Shown piece after piece: positions 47,401 to 54,827 of a stretch of 64,000 nucleotides of DNA. The first letter of the stretch is position 1, and each line of letters starts with the position of its first letter. The position numbers were made by a program, and so were the translations under genes. The stretch comes from a virus. A model generated the notes under the pieces. It made no database searches, had not been told where the DNA came from, and saw nothing but the letters and a program-made list of their open reading frames with translations. The stretch spans positions 18,227 through 82,226 of the IMG/VR virus record IMGVR_UViG_3300027759_000071; one strand, written 5' to 3'.

Positions 47401-50355
47401 ACTTATACTGGTTTAAGTATAATAACAACTGTTCCAAAAAATTCATTAAATACATCAATTACTGGTAACGCAACATCTGAAACTTTAGCTACTGTAACAT
47501 CAAGAGGTAATGTTGCTAGTGGTGATTTAATTACTCCAAATTCATCTTATCATTTTAGAGCAAGATATGTAGATAACTCTGGTATTTATAATGCATCTCT
47601 TAATTGGTACGGTTTACAATTAGGTAATAATGGTGCAAACTATATAGTAGCAGGTAGAACTAATACAAATGGTTGGTTAGATTTCTATGTTAATAATACA
47701 TCAGATTTCCCTTCTATAAACGGACAGCACGCTGTAAGAATTGATTCGGACAGACGATTATATTCATATGTTGATACTCGTTCACCTATATTCTATGATT
47801 ATGATAATGCATATTATAAGTGGGATGGCAATGGTACATCAATAGGATATTTAATACAAGCTGAAGCTTACTTTAGACAAAATAACGATGGTGGTACATT
47901 CTTAGTATCCGATAACTCTGAAGCAAATAACTGGTTATTCCAAGAAAATGCTAGAGGCTGGGGTATATTTTATTTCAACAAAGGTTCTCAATCTGGACAA
48001 ACTTATGGTGCATACACTATGGTTGGTGCAGAAACTGTATTTGTTGGGCAAGGTTCTGGACCTGCAATGCCAGGTTGGGTTGGGTATAATGGTAGTAGTA
48101 AAGTAAATGCAATAATATCGCACTATAATGGTTCATTCTGGACATATGGTAGACAATATTCAGCAGACAGCATGCAGGCACCTGCATTTTATGGTACATC
48201 TAGTACTGGATACTATTCAGTTCCTGATGGTACTTCTAACTTGGTTGGAATGTATGCAAACTATTATAGAGGTAATACAAACGCCGGTGGTACTGGTAAC
48301 GCATCGTATCATCCATCTGGTATTTATTCATTAGGATATAACTGGTTGTATGGTGGTATTAATGCTGGTGGTAGTGATGTTGTAAGTGTAAACAATCTTA
48401 CGGTTGGATATTCTGGTTGGTTCAACTCTAATAATAATAACTCATCAAGAGATGGTGGTATTACATTGTGGAGTACTGGTAACACTACTACATCTTGGAT
48501 GGGATTCAAATATGGTGCAAACATTGGATATGGTACGCATGGTTATCAATCCGATAACTATGGTACTTGGTTTATAATGGATACATCTGGTAGAGCTTGG
48601 GTATTCAGAAATATGAGTACCAATACGAATGTGGCATCTATTAATAACTATGGTGATTTCTATACAAATGGTGTTCATAATGGTAGTACTTTAATTGCTC
48701 GTAGTTCTGTAAACTCAGATTACTACTATGATTATGGTGGAACATTCGCATTCAGAATTAATAGTGGAACTGGTAACACTAGAAGTATTGATTTGGGTAA
48801 TAGTGGAACTGACCCATCTGCAGTAGGTTCTCAAACTGGTATTACATCTGGTACTAGAAGTGATGCTCAACCTTACTATATGATATTTGTAAGAGGACCA
48901 TACAACAATGGTTACTCAACACATACTCGTTTAGTATTAGGATGGCACACTGGGGTTGAAATTGGTGGTAGATGGGATTATGGTGGAACTAGATTCTATA
49001 ATAATGACCCTTATCACGGTTCTGAAATTATGTCTGTTGGTGCTGGTGACCAAAATATTAGAATTTCTAATACTCTATACGTTCCGTATATTGTAGATAG
49101 AGATAATGGTGGATATTATATTGATATGAATGGTTCATCTTATATGAATACATTAACGATGGCCAATACAATATATTCTAATAACTGGTTTAGAAGTTAT
49201 GGTGGTACTGGATGGTATAATGAATCTTATGGTGGTGGTTGGTTTATGCAGGATTCTACTTGGTTAAGAACATATAATGGTAAAAACATTTATTGTGATT
49301 CATATATTAGAGCACAAGGTTCATTTAGAGTAGGTAGTGAATATTCTATTTGGGGAAACTATGGTTCATATAGCTCCTATATTAGTAGATTGGCATTTGT
49401 ATCATTTGACTGGAACGCAACATATGATACATTTAATAATCACGGATATGCATCGCAAGATTATAACGCTAACTGGGCTGATTCAGTTTCATTAAACTCA
49501 TTCAATGATATTACATTGAGAGTTGATGCGAATAACAATAACACTTATTCGTATTTGAGATTGATGGATAACTCAACTGGTGATAACACATTCACTTACA
49601 TGAGTGGTGAGAATGGTAACCCAATTGCATATTTCTACAATAGAATGTATTCTGGTACTATGTATAATAGATACGATGGTTCTAAATACTTAGACCGTTA
49701 TACTGGAGATTATACATCTTGGTATATGGGTGGTTCTAATAATGGATATTCTGGATGGAGAGTTGATGGTAGTATGGCATTGATGATACATACTGCTGGT
49801 GCTGGTGCACCTTGTGGATTCTGGCATCCTTCATATGGTTGGTCATTCTTATCATATTGTAATGGTAACGTTTATTTAGCATACGCAGCTGGTTGGAGAG
49901 CATATACTACTGATTGGGGATTCTATATTAGTGGTGATTTGAGAGCAAGTGGTAACGTAATTGCATACTATTCTGATATTAGACTTAAAGAAAATATAGA
50001 AACAATTCCTAACGCTTTAGAAAAAATCCAAAAGCTTAGAGGTGTTACTTATGATTGGAATAATGAAAAGGTAAACATTAATAGTAAGCGTGCTGGAACT
50101 AGAGATATTGGATTGATTGCACAGGAAGTTGAAGAAATAGAACCATTATTAACAACGGAATACCAAACTCAACTTACACATCAAGATTCTAAAAACGCAA
50201 TGGATGCGGTTGATTTTGTTCCTGAAATGTCTCCAATGTATAAGACTATCAAATACGATAAGATTACCGCACTATTGGTAGAGGCAGTTAAAGAATTAAA
50301 AGCAGAATTGGACGAAGCAAGAGCTGAAATCAAAGAATTGAAAAATAAAAAGTAA
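41473..50355 (+). CDS. Giant collagen-like tail fibre (2960 aa) with S74 intramolecular chaperone
   Basis: Residues 1-340 are beta repeats (SGSxxVTGSV; NETINGNVIVNGTENINGN) and include the SGSNIFGN module shared with the 4164-aa fibre. Residues about 341-953 are Gly-Thr-Ser collagen-like triplets. Residues about 954-994 are the shared LSGGTDNG...ITLNG module. Residues about 1000-2820 are Gly/Tyr/Asn-rich fibre repeats in which a TTYY(V/I)NxGTSxL motif recurs. Residues 2834-2960 are a well-preserved S74 domain: S2834-D-I-R-L-K-E-N-I, GVTYDW, IGLIAQEVEEIEP, YDKITALLVEAVKEL, and a terminal coiled coil. In this family the domain trimerises the fibre and then cleaves itself off before the Ser. This is the most complete S74 domain in the window. 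Probable receptor-binding fibre; receptor unknown. Confidence 0.88.
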   Translation: MNVLGKNPNGFNQISQSVLAVTVNGIDQVNVSTSSVSVNTSLNVINSITASIFSGSQFSGSFSGSFTGDASKLYNVTQIASGSIYVKVNENNVLISGSTQITGSVRVTGSVYVETGSYFVGDGSQLRNINADSIGDINRIKSGSAIAVISPDKGLEINIKTTITGSLIVSGSEIITGSVNILGNETINGNVIVNGTENINGNLNVTGALQVTAGENITGSLNVSGSENLIGNLTITGNENINGNLVVTGSQIITQNLTVAGTIVSNQIVTNIVSSSVVYSSGSNIFGNSVTNIQQLTGSVKITGSLIVSGSVYVDSIPSSLSNQVLVVDTSTGQIGSRFAAATSGTSGTSGTSGTSGVSGTSGSSGSSGTSGSSGSSGSTGTAGTTGSAGTSGSSGTSGTSGTSGSSGTSGTSGTSGSSGTSGTRGTSGTSGVSGSSGSSGSTGSAGTSGLTGTSGSSGTSGSSGSSGKDGSSGTSGSSGSSGTRGSAGSSGLTGTSGSSGVSGSSGTSGKDGSSGKDGSSGTSGTSGSSGISGSAGTSGTSGISGSSGTSGTSGSSGSSGLTGGGGTSGISGTSGTSGTSGTSGSSGSSGSSGSTGTAGTSGSSGTSGTSGISGSSGTSGVSGSSGLSGTAGSSGSSGSSGTTGSAGTSGTSGTSGSSGTSGLSGATGTSGLSGTAGSSGTSGTSGISGTAGTSGKDGVIGSSGSAGTSGTSGTSGTSGSSGSSGSAGTSGTSGSSGSSGAQGSSGSAGTSGTSGSSGSSGSSGTSGTSGSSGSSGSSGSSGAQGSSGSAGTSGTSGTSGSSGTSGTSGSSGTSGISGSSGTSGTSGSSGTSGVSGSSGSSGTSGTSGTSGSSGTSGSSGTSGTRGTSGSSGSSGSSGSSGSSGATGASGSSGSSGSSGTSGTSGTSGTSGTSGTSGSSGSSGSSGSSGTSGTSGTSGSSGTSGSRGTSGSSGLLSLSGGTDNGVITLNGTAPNATVESNLLFDGTTLTVTGNNTVSGNSVMGGLTAIGNTTIYKAGVSAPTTADNTNNAHLVLAGTNALVRLQLGTQNVSPFAGWIQASYDNTGGANGVEPITLNPLGGNININGSTYYLSNATSNLNALTLAGTLNGTNAVFSSNVSATNFYDGTGTFNVNLGNGGSEGRGIVAGYSGGSYGGLGYNVRHTTTGGSWRAPLADTSTYLLFNSGFTFYNDAGTTLNRFASYTQIGRLDGSGNFTIPGNSQVGTSYVGNATTYYVNSGTSYLNNLSLAGNLVAAGGMYSSGVYNYAFLQVTDTNNFWITPGANNWGLYFETTAGGLLGGSGDSNRLGFVGSGVARFYVDLNNGTGWFGGNLTAGTIYTGGGSTYYINAGTSYLNSLTLAGNLTANTGTVIGNVLSFGNNNSPLVYCGFSGGYLYNGFAYSSVWSNLRHGDLITYETSANNSSWTSQTITDTIRNTFLGEKAISSYSGGGFTIDASGGGRGQRFTFSIGYKNFDMFHVVGSTNGANITITVETSTNGGSSWSTAFSHNWSSWPGNFTKFYSLFDSAINRIRVSFYNTGGSGNAGSVAALAYYGGYSGYNQPYHQAVYDYDYYRAYISRDTTIGGNLTANTVYVGGATTYYVNATTSNLRGLIAGGVDNGSVIFYRSSNPYSIGGTDAVLTVSDRSGADWGIFVDKTGFDYGIYTTISSGGSYGFAVNDGSGWVWRVNGAGNQFFTNYLSGNGKQALDTTDSYLRLNQSNAFTNGTYTPYNFRADGNLYVGGTTYYISSGGQANLSSAYIGAHLFDAFNTANIRIRTSGNSDGGIVVQNSSGGFKFQLYGDNSSNYGFLNGTWASWDLRKNLSDGNLYMNNNSSYYLNTNGTSVLNILRTNQVSTPYHSLTSTFNALNYSTGNGYLITTNIDYGTFNMPTVIIEGYAYGNAQSINLQIVWYAYGGSWTNHSYINNGDWDPGTVRIGRNGAGKVCIHLSSNIYYGRFNVRCIYDQGSGYLESWAITDATYTGLSIITTVPKNSLNTSITGNATSETLATVTSRGNVASGDLITPNSSYHFRARYVDNSGIYNASLNWYGLQLGNNGANYIVAGRTNTNGWLDFYVNNTSDFPSINGQHAVRIDSDRRLYSYVDTRSPIFYDYDNAYYKWDGNGTSIGYLIQAEAYFRQNNDGGTFLVSDNSEANNWLFQENARGWGIFYFNKGSQSGQTYGAYTMVGAETVFVGQGSGPAMPGWVGYNGSSKVNAIISHYNGSFWTYGRQYSADSMQAPAFYGTSSTGYYSVPDGTSNLVGMYANYYRGNTNAGGTGNASYHPSGIYSLGYNWLYGGINAGGSDVVSVNNLTVGYSGWFNSNNNNSSRDGGITLWSTGNTTTSWMGFKYGANIGYGTHGYQSDNYGTWFIMDTSGRAWVFRNMSTNTNVASINNYGDFYTNGVHNGSTLIARSSVNSDYYYDYGGTFAFRINSGTGNTRSIDLGNSGTDPSAVGSQTGITSGTRSDAQPYYMIFVRGPYNNGYSTHTRLVLGWHTGVEIGGRWDYGGTRFYNNDPYHGSEIMSVGAGDQNIRISNTLYVPYIVDRDNGGYYIDMNGSSYMNTLTMANTIYSNNWFRSYGGTGWYNESYGGGWFMQDSTWLRTYNGKNIYCDSYIRAQGSFRVGSEYSIWGNYGSYSSYISRLAFVSFDWNATYDTFNNHGYASQDYNANWADSVSLNSFNDITLRVDANNNNTYSYLRLMDNSTGDNTFTYMSGENGNPIAYFYNRMYSGTMYNRYDGSKYLDRYTGDYTSWYMGGSNNGYSGWRVDGSMALMIHTAGAGAPCGFWHPSYGWSFLSYCNGNVYLAYAAGWRAYTTDWGFYISGDLRASGNVIAYYSDIRLKENIETIPNALEKIQKLRGVTYDWNNEKVNINSKRAGTRDIGLIAQEVEEIEPLLTTEYQTQLTHQDSKNAMDAVDFVPEMSPMYKTIKYDKITALLVEAVKELKAELDEARAEIKELKNKK
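42493..44332 (+). repeat. Collagen-like GTSG-coding tract in the 2960-aa fibre
   Basis: About 1.84 kb of 9-nt GTS/GSS-coding units with occasional inserts such as GKDG, GAQG, GLTG and GIS. It follows a beta-repeat head and precedes the TDNG/TLNG module, the same order as in the 4164-aa fibre. Confidence 0.9.
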
Positions 50356-50357
50356 CA

Positions 50358-50365
50358 TATTTATA
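50358..50365 (+). promoter_or_regulatory. TATTTATA octamer, candidate phage late promoter
   Basis: An exact octamer beginning 2 nt after the stop of the 2960-aa fibre and ending 16 nt before the ATG at 50381, followed by TAAAATAACAAAAC. If it is a promoter the leader would be very short. Confidence 0.4.
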
Positions 50366-50380
50366 TAAAATAACAAAACT

Positions 50381-50776
50381 ATGGCATTCGAATACAAATG
50401 GTCATTAACAGGACTTAGAAAGCAAAATACATCTGATAAATCAGATGTTATTGTTGGTACACAATGGAAACTTGAAGCTACTGATGAAGAAGGATATGTG
50501 GCTACATTTACTGGAGGAACTCCATTTGAAATATCTGATTTAAACGAAGATGGATTCATCGATTACAAAGATTTATCTGAAGATTTAATATTGGGTTGGG
50601 TTAAAACATATGTAAGTGGTTCGGAATCACCGAATCCTCATTATTGGCAACATATAAATGAGCAATTAAATAAACACATTGATTCACATAAATGGGAAAA
50701 GCAAGAAGTTGGTCCTAAAAATTTCCCTTGGTCTGAAGCATCTGGTAGTAATATACCTGACGCACCTCCTGTATAA
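50381..50776 (+). CDS. Conserved-looking small protein before the tail sheath, unknown function
   Basis: The 131-aa N-terminal half is a beta-rich domain (FEYKWSLTGLRKQNTSDKSDVI, then TQWKLEATDEEGYVATFTGGT). The C-terminal half is helical with many Trp and His residues (ILGWVKTYV, HYWQHINEQLNKHIDSHKWE) and ends PWSEASGSNIPDAPPV. I recall proteins with the same outline in the structural regions of marine T4-like phages, without an assigned role. It is separated from the sheath gene by a 144-nt gap holding an inverted repeat and a TATTTATA octamer. Confidence 0.65.
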   Translation: MAFEYKWSLTGLRKQNTSDKSDVIVGTQWKLEATDEEGYVATFTGGTPFEISDLNEDGFIDYKDLSEDLILGWVKTYVSGSESPNPHYWQHINEQLNKHIDSHKWEKQEVGPKNFPWSEASGSNIPDAPPV

Positions 50777-50799
50777 TATACCAAAAATATATTATTTTG

Positions 50800-50850
50800 A
50801 ATGTCCAAAGTATAGTTTAATAAAATAAATTATGTTTTGGACATTTTCTT
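50800..50850 (+). terminator. Inverted repeat, possible factor-independent terminator
   Basis: A 10-bp perfect stem, AATGTCCAAA (50800-50809) with TTTGGACATT (50836-50845), is followed by TTCTTT. The 26-nt AT-rich loop is long, so efficiency is uncertain. It sits between the small 131-aa gene and the octamer that precedes the sheath gene. Confidence 0.5.
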
Positions 50851-50852
50851 TA

Positions 50853-50860
50853 TATTTATA
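50853..50860 (+). promoter_or_regulatory. TATTTATA octamer upstream of the tail sheath gene
   Basis: An exact octamer directly after an inverted repeat, followed by TAGGTAATATT, close to the GGTAACGTT after the 7374 copy and the GGTAACATT at the window start. It is 60 nt before the sheath ATG, the longest leader of the set. Confidence 0.5.
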
Positions 50861-50920
50861 TAGGTAATATTGTACATACTCAATATTAGCATTTTAAAAC
50901 ATAATAATCGGAGAAATAAC

Positions 50921-53197
50921 ATGGCAGAAAGAATTGTATCCCCTGGTGTATTTACTAGAGAAAACGATTTATCATTCCTTTCTCAAGGAATCGGTGAAAT
51001 CGGAGCAGCATTTATAGGACCTCTAAAAGAAGGACCTGCATTTGTACCTACAATCGTAACAACTCAATCAGAATTTGAGGAAAAGTTCGGTAAAGTAGAC
51101 GGAACATATTATACTGAATACGCAGTACAAAATTATTTAAGAGAAGCTGGACAAGCTACTATCGTAAGAGTTGCAGGTATCGGAGGATACTACCAAGCAG
51201 CACCATTAGCAATAGTTGCTGGTGGTAAAATAGCTGGTGTATTATACTCAACTTCAAACGGATTCCAAAACTATGGTTTTACTGGAGGAAGTGCAACCGG
51301 TACATCTGGTTCATTTGTAATTACTGGAGCAACCGGTAGTGCAACGAATGTATCAGCATCAACAGTAACATCAGCTACAAATGATTTATCAGATGTATTT
51401 GGTGAATCTCCACTTGGACCAAAAGAAGCATACACTTATGTTTACTTTGAAAATGCAGCAAATGGTTTACCAACAGCTAGTATATCTAGTATTGTATTAC
51501 CTACACAGGATTATACATTTGATGCACAGCCTGCACAAACTCCAATGGTTACCTCTCAATTGATTAGTGGTGTAAGATATGACCTTTTCAAATTTGTAAC
51601 TTTAGGTGATGGTGCAAATTATAATACTAAATTTAAAGTTGGTATTTCTAATGTAAAGGCAGCTGGTGAAGATGGTGGTACTGATTATTCAACTTTTACT
51701 GTAACTATTAGAAGTTATTCTGATATTGATAAGAGAAAGAGTGTTGTTGAAACATTTAACAATGTAAACTTAGACCCTGCTTCTCCAAACTTTATAGCTA
51801 GAAGAATGGGTGATTCTTATATTACAATTGATTCTGCTGGCAAAATCACACAAAATGGTGATTACGCTAATAAATCAAAATATGTAAGAGTTGAAGTAGC
51901 AATAGCTGGTTCATATCCTATATCAGCAGCACCATTCGGACATGCAGCATATATAAATCCAATTGAAACAGCAGCTGGCGATGTAACTAAAGTACCTGCG
52001 GTTGTATATCAAACAGGTTCAGCAGCTAACACAGCCGGTTCTCCAATCTATTATAGTGGATTTGATTTTGAAGGTGAGGGTGTATCAATTGATAACGCTC
52101 AATATTTAAAACCAATTCCTGATGGAGCATTATCAGGTTCAAACGCTGTTTTCGGATTTGATTCTCAATTATCATACCAAATGACTGGTTCAAAGGCAGT
52201 TGATATGGTTAAGAGACAATTTGTATTAGCATTCCAATATGGATTTGATGGTATCAATCCAATCACACCAATAGCTAAAGCTGGTGATGCAAATTGGAGC
52301 AATGCAAATCAGCAAGGATTCAATTGTTCAACTTCAGCAGCATCTGGTTCAGTAGCATATACAAAAGCAATTAACGCAATTTCTAATCCTGATGAGTGGG
52401 ATATCAATATGGTGGTAACACCTGGTCTAAACTACCAAAGCCATCCAGCAGCTGTTCAAGCAGTTATTGATATGGTTGAAGATAGACAAGATGCATTCTA
52501 CATAGCTGAATTTTCTGATTATGATGCAACAATTGCAGATGTAACTGAAAAAGCGCAAGGAGTAGATTCAAATTATGTTGGTACTTATTATCCTTGGATT
52601 AAAACAATTGATACAAATACAAACAAATTAACAATAGTTCCTCCATCAGTATTATTACCAGCGGTTTACGCAAGTAATGATAGATTGGCGGCAGAGTGGT
52701 TCGCACCGGCTGGTTTGAATAGAGGTGGTATCACTGGAGCAGTTAGTGTATTGAATAGATTAACACATGCAGAGAGAGACACTCTATATGAGAACAAAGT
52801 AAACCCAATCGCAGCATTCCCTGGACAAGGTATTGTAGCATTCGGACAGAAGACATTGCAAGATAAGGCTTCGGCATTAGATAGAATCAATGTAAGAAGA
52901 TTACTTATCACAATGAAGAAGTTCATCGCTTCAACATCTCGTTACTTAGTGTTTGAACAAAATACATCTACAACTAGAACTCGTTTCTTAAACACTGTAA
53001 ACCCTTATTTAGAGGCTATCCAACAAAGACAAGGTTTATACGCATTCAAAGTTGTAATGGATGAAACTAACAACACACCGGATGTAATCGATAGAAATGT
53101 ATTAGCAGGACAAGTGTTCTTACAACCGGCAAAGACAGCTGAATTCATCGTAATTGATTTCAACATCTTACCAACGGGAGCATCTTTCAACGCATAA
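50921..53197 (+). CDS. Contractile tail sheath protein, T4 gp18-like
   Basis: The 758-aa protein has the typical sheath N-terminus (VSPGVFTREND, then a GAAFIGPLKEGPAFVPT stretch). Its C-terminal domain is the best conserved part (INVRRLLITMKKFI, NVLAGQVFLQPAKTAEFIVIDF, ILPTGASFNA). A middle part around WFAPAGLNRGGI also fits this family. Sheath subunits form the outer contractile tube that drives DNA delivery. The start at 50921 was chosen over the in-frame ATG 17 codons upstream (50870) because GGAG at 50910-50913 is correctly spaced and MAERIVSPG matches the usual N-terminus. The insertion-like Gly/Ser/Thr stretch at residues about 122-150 is more variable. Confidence 0.95.
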   Translation: MAERIVSPGVFTRENDLSFLSQGIGEIGAAFIGPLKEGPAFVPTIVTTQSEFEEKFGKVDGTYYTEYAVQNYLREAGQATIVRVAGIGGYYQAAPLAIVAGGKIAGVLYSTSNGFQNYGFTGGSATGTSGSFVITGATGSATNVSASTVTSATNDLSDVFGESPLGPKEAYTYVYFENAANGLPTASISSIVLPTQDYTFDAQPAQTPMVTSQLISGVRYDLFKFVTLGDGANYNTKFKVGISNVKAAGEDGGTDYSTFTVTIRSYSDIDKRKSVVETFNNVNLDPASPNFIARRMGDSYITIDSAGKITQNGDYANKSKYVRVEVAIAGSYPISAAPFGHAAYINPIETAAGDVTKVPAVVYQTGSAANTAGSPIYYSGFDFEGEGVSIDNAQYLKPIPDGALSGSNAVFGFDSQLSYQMTGSKAVDMVKRQFVLAFQYGFDGINPITPIAKAGDANWSNANQQGFNCSTSAASGSVAYTKAINAISNPDEWDINMVVTPGLNYQSHPAAVQAVIDMVEDRQDAFYIAEFSDYDATIADVTEKAQGVDSNYVGTYYPWIKTIDTNTNKLTIVPPSVLLPAVYASNDRLAAEWFAPAGLNRGGITGAVSVLNRLTHAERDTLYENKVNPIAAFPGQGIVAFGQKTLQDKASALDRINVRRLLITMKKFIASTSRYLVFEQNTSTTRTRFLNTVNPYLEAIQQRQGLYAFKVVMDETNNTPDVIDRNVLAGQVFLQPAKTAEFIVIDFNILPTGASFNA

Positions 53198-53218
53198 TTT
53201 GAAAATAAAGGAATTGGA

Positions 53219-53226
53219 TATTTATT
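53219..53226 (+). promoter_or_regulatory. TATTTATT variant octamer before the tail tube gene
   Basis: A one-base variant of the recurring octamer in the 52-nt gap between sheath and tube genes, 24 nt before the tube ATG. No terminator is visible in this gap, so the tube may be transcribed both from here and by read-through. Confidence 0.35.
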
Positions 53227-53249
53227 AATATAAAATAAACGGAACAAAA

Positions 53250-53738
53250 ATGGCAGAAATATTAGAATTTGATAAGATGTTCTATACGAACTTCGAACCT
53301 AAAATGAAGAACAGATACATCATGGAAATTGATGGTATTCAATCATATTTAGTAAAAGCTGGTAACAGACCTCAAATTAACTTTGAGAAAGTAACCTTAG
53401 ACCATATCAACGTTAAAAGACAGTTGAAAGGTAAAGGTGAGTGGCAAGATTTAGAAATCACTCTTTATGACCCAATCGTTCCATCTGGAGCACAAGCGGT
53501 AATGGAGTGGGTGAGATTATCACATGAATCTATTACTGGTAGAGATGGATACGCTGATTTCTACAAAAAGGATATCGATATCTATATGTTAGGACCGGTT
53601 GGTGATAAAATCGAACAATGGAAACTTAAAGGAGCTTTCATTCTTCAGGCTAACTTTGGTGATTTAGATTTCACTTCAAACGAAGTAGCAACTATCACTT
53701 TAACATTAGCTTATGATTACGCTATCTTAGAATACTAA
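53250..53738 (+). CDS. Tail tube protein, T4 gp19-like
   Basis: The 162-aa size and fold pattern fit gp19. Features include MKNRYIMEIDGIQSYLVKAGNRPQI, then a VTLDHINVKRQLKGKGEWQDLEITLYD block, an EWVRLSHES helix, an IEQWKLKGAFI strand and a closing GDLDFTSNEVATITLTLAYDYA. Tube hexamers stack inside the sheath and form the DNA channel. It directly follows the sheath gene, as in T4-type phages. It is followed by a strong terminator, consistent with a short high-expression sheath-tube unit. Confidence 0.92.
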   Translation: MAEILEFDKMFYTNFEPKMKNRYIMEIDGIQSYLVKAGNRPQINFEKVTLDHINVKRQLKGKGEWQDLEITLYDPIVPSGAQAVMEWVRLSHESITGRDGYADFYKKDIDIYMLGPVGDKIEQWKLKGAFILQANFGDLDFTSNEVATITLTLAYDYAILEY

Positions 53739-53761
53739 TCTAAAAATAATAAAAACAATCA

Positions 53762-53787
53762 GGGGATATCAAAATATCCCCTTTTTT
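53762..53787 (+). terminator. Rho-independent terminator after the tail tube gene
   Basis: An 8-bp perfect stem, GGGGATAT (53762-53769) with ATATCCCC (53774-53781), has the 4-nt loop CAAA and six T residues. It is the clearest terminator in the structural region. Confidence 0.9.
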
Positions 53788-53814
53788 GTGCTTTCTAATT
53801 TTTTAAAAACTATG

Positions 53815-53822
53815 TATTTATA
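53815..53822 (+). promoter_or_regulatory. TATTTATA octamer, candidate phage late promoter
   Basis: An exact octamer 28 nt after the tube terminator and 26 nt before the ATG at 53849. A transcription restart is needed here if the terminator works, which supports promoter function. Confidence 0.5.
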
Positions 53823-53848
53823 TATACAAACTTAAAACAAGTAAAGTT

Positions 53849-54607
53849 ATGACAGACAAAGTATATGATTTTCCAACGGAAGTATTAGACCTTCCATCTC
53901 AAGGTAAAGTATATCCACCAGAACATCCATTATCATCTGGGCAAATTAGAATTAAATTAATGACTGCAAAGGAGGAAGATATTCTTTCTTCATCTAATCT
54001 TATTAAAAAAGGATTAGCAATTGATACATTATTTGAATCTATTATAGTAGATGGTATAAAATCGGATGATATTATTATTGGTGATAAAAACGCTATCCTT
54101 TTAGCAACTAGATTATTAGGATATGGTGCAGAATATAATTTACAATTCTTTTCATCTAAAAAAGGTGAAACAATTAATGTAAATTTTGATTTATCTACAA
54201 TCCAAACTAAAGAAGTTGATTTTTCAATATTCAAAAACAAAAATGAATTTGATTATACAACACCAAGTGGTACTAAATTAACATTTAAGATATTAACACA
54301 TGGTGATGAAAGATTAATTGATAAAGATGTAGAAGCTCTTAAAAAAATAAATAAAGATGTATCATCTGAGATTAGTACTAGATTAAGATATATGATTAAA
54401 TCAGTTGATGGTAAGAATGATTTAGCAACTATTAACAAATTTGTAAACAATATGTTAGCTAAAGATAGTAGAGCATTAAGAGAGCATATTAAGAGTATGT
54501 CACCTGATATGAATATGAAATTTGAATATACTCACGAAGATGGTGAGGTGGAGGAGGCACCTATTGCATTAGGAGTTGGGTTTTTTTGGCCTTCCTACCA
54601 ATCATAG
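53849..54607 (+). CDS. Tail assembly / baseplate hub assembly protein, T4 gp26/gp51-like (zero-frame product)
   Basis: The 252-aa protein has the usual opening of this family (DLPSQGKVYPPEHPL, then IRIKLMTAKEEDIL). It continues with a KGLAIDTLFESIIVDGIK segment, a LLATRLLGYGAEYNLQF segment and a helical middle, and ends FFWPSYQS. By position it lies between the tail tube and the tape measure, where tail assembly chaperones are encoded in most long-tailed phages. The coding end includes GGG TTT TTT TGG (54578-54589), and a second coding frame continues past the stop, so a frameshifted long form is likely (next entry). A strong terminator follows the downstream frame. The precise T4 equivalent (26 or 51) cannot be decided by eye. 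Confidence 0.82.
   Translation: MTDKVYDFPTEVLDLPSQGKVYPPEHPLSSGQIRIKLMTAKEEDILSSSNLIKKGLAIDTLFESIIVDGIKSDDIIIGDKNAILLATRLLGYGAEYNLQFFSSKKGETINVNFDLSTIQTKEVDFSIFKNKNEFDYTTPSGTKLTFKILTHGDERLIDKDVEALKKINKDVSSEISTRLRYMIKSVDGKNDLATINKFVNNMLAKDSRALREHIKSMSPDMNMKFEYTHEDGEVEEAPIALGVGFFWPSYQS
54578..54589 (+). promoter_or_regulatory. Candidate programmed frameshift site GGGTTTTTTTGG
   Basis: Seven T residues (54581-54587) are read in the zero frame as GGG TTT TTT TGG. The downstream coding frame is +1 (or -2) relative to this. A phenylalanine tRNA on TTT at 54584-54586 can re-pair at 54585-54587 so that GGC is read next. Transcriptional slippage on the T run would give the same fusion. Confidence 0.6.
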
Positions 54608-54794
54608 TATAAACCTTCATTCGCAGATTTTTGATATGGTTAATTATGGTAATGGATTTACTATGATGGAATTGTATCAAATGCCAACCAGACTAAGGTT
54701 ATTTTATTATAATAAACTGGTGGACTCTAAGAAAAAAGAGAATGAGCAAGTAAAATCATCACAAAGACAATCAAAAGTTAGGATAAAGAGATAA
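54588..54794 (+). CDS. Frameshift extension of the tail assembly chaperone (T part)
   Basis: A 68-codon frame continues from the T7 run: GLPTNHS, then QIFDMVNYGNGFTMMELYQMPTRLRLFYYNKLVD and a Lys/Arg-rich tail. The GFTMMELYQMP-R-R-FYY motif has the appearance of a genuine tail chaperone extension. There is no good own start: the first ATG is at 54633, without a ribosome binding site, and would remove the link to the upstream gene. Fusion with the upstream 246 residues would give about 314 aa. In many phages such a G/GT-type pair, made by frameshifting, binds the tape measure protein during tail assembly. The shift here is +1 or -2 rather than the common -1. Confidence 0.68.
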   Translation, partial: GLPTNHSINLHSQIFDMVNYGNGFTMMELYQMPTRLRLFYYNKLVDSKKKENEQVKSSQRQSKVRIKR

Positions 54795-54820
54795 TTTCTC
54801 CAAATCCTAACTTTTTCTTT
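54773..54820 (+). terminator. Rho-independent terminator after the tail chaperone frames
   Basis: A 12-bp perfect stem, AAAAGTTAGGAT (54773-54784) with ATCCTAACTTTT (54804-54815), contains an inner 4-bp GAGA/TCTC stem and runs into TTTTTCTTTT. The left arm overlaps the last codons and stop of the frameshift extension. Confidence 0.88.
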
Positions 54821-54827
54821 TATAAGA

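Noticed and set aside
50870-50920. Upstream in-frame ATG for the sheath gene
   Set aside because: It lacks a ribosome binding site and adds 17 residues foreign to sheath N-termini; the ATG at 50921 follows GGAG at a good distance.
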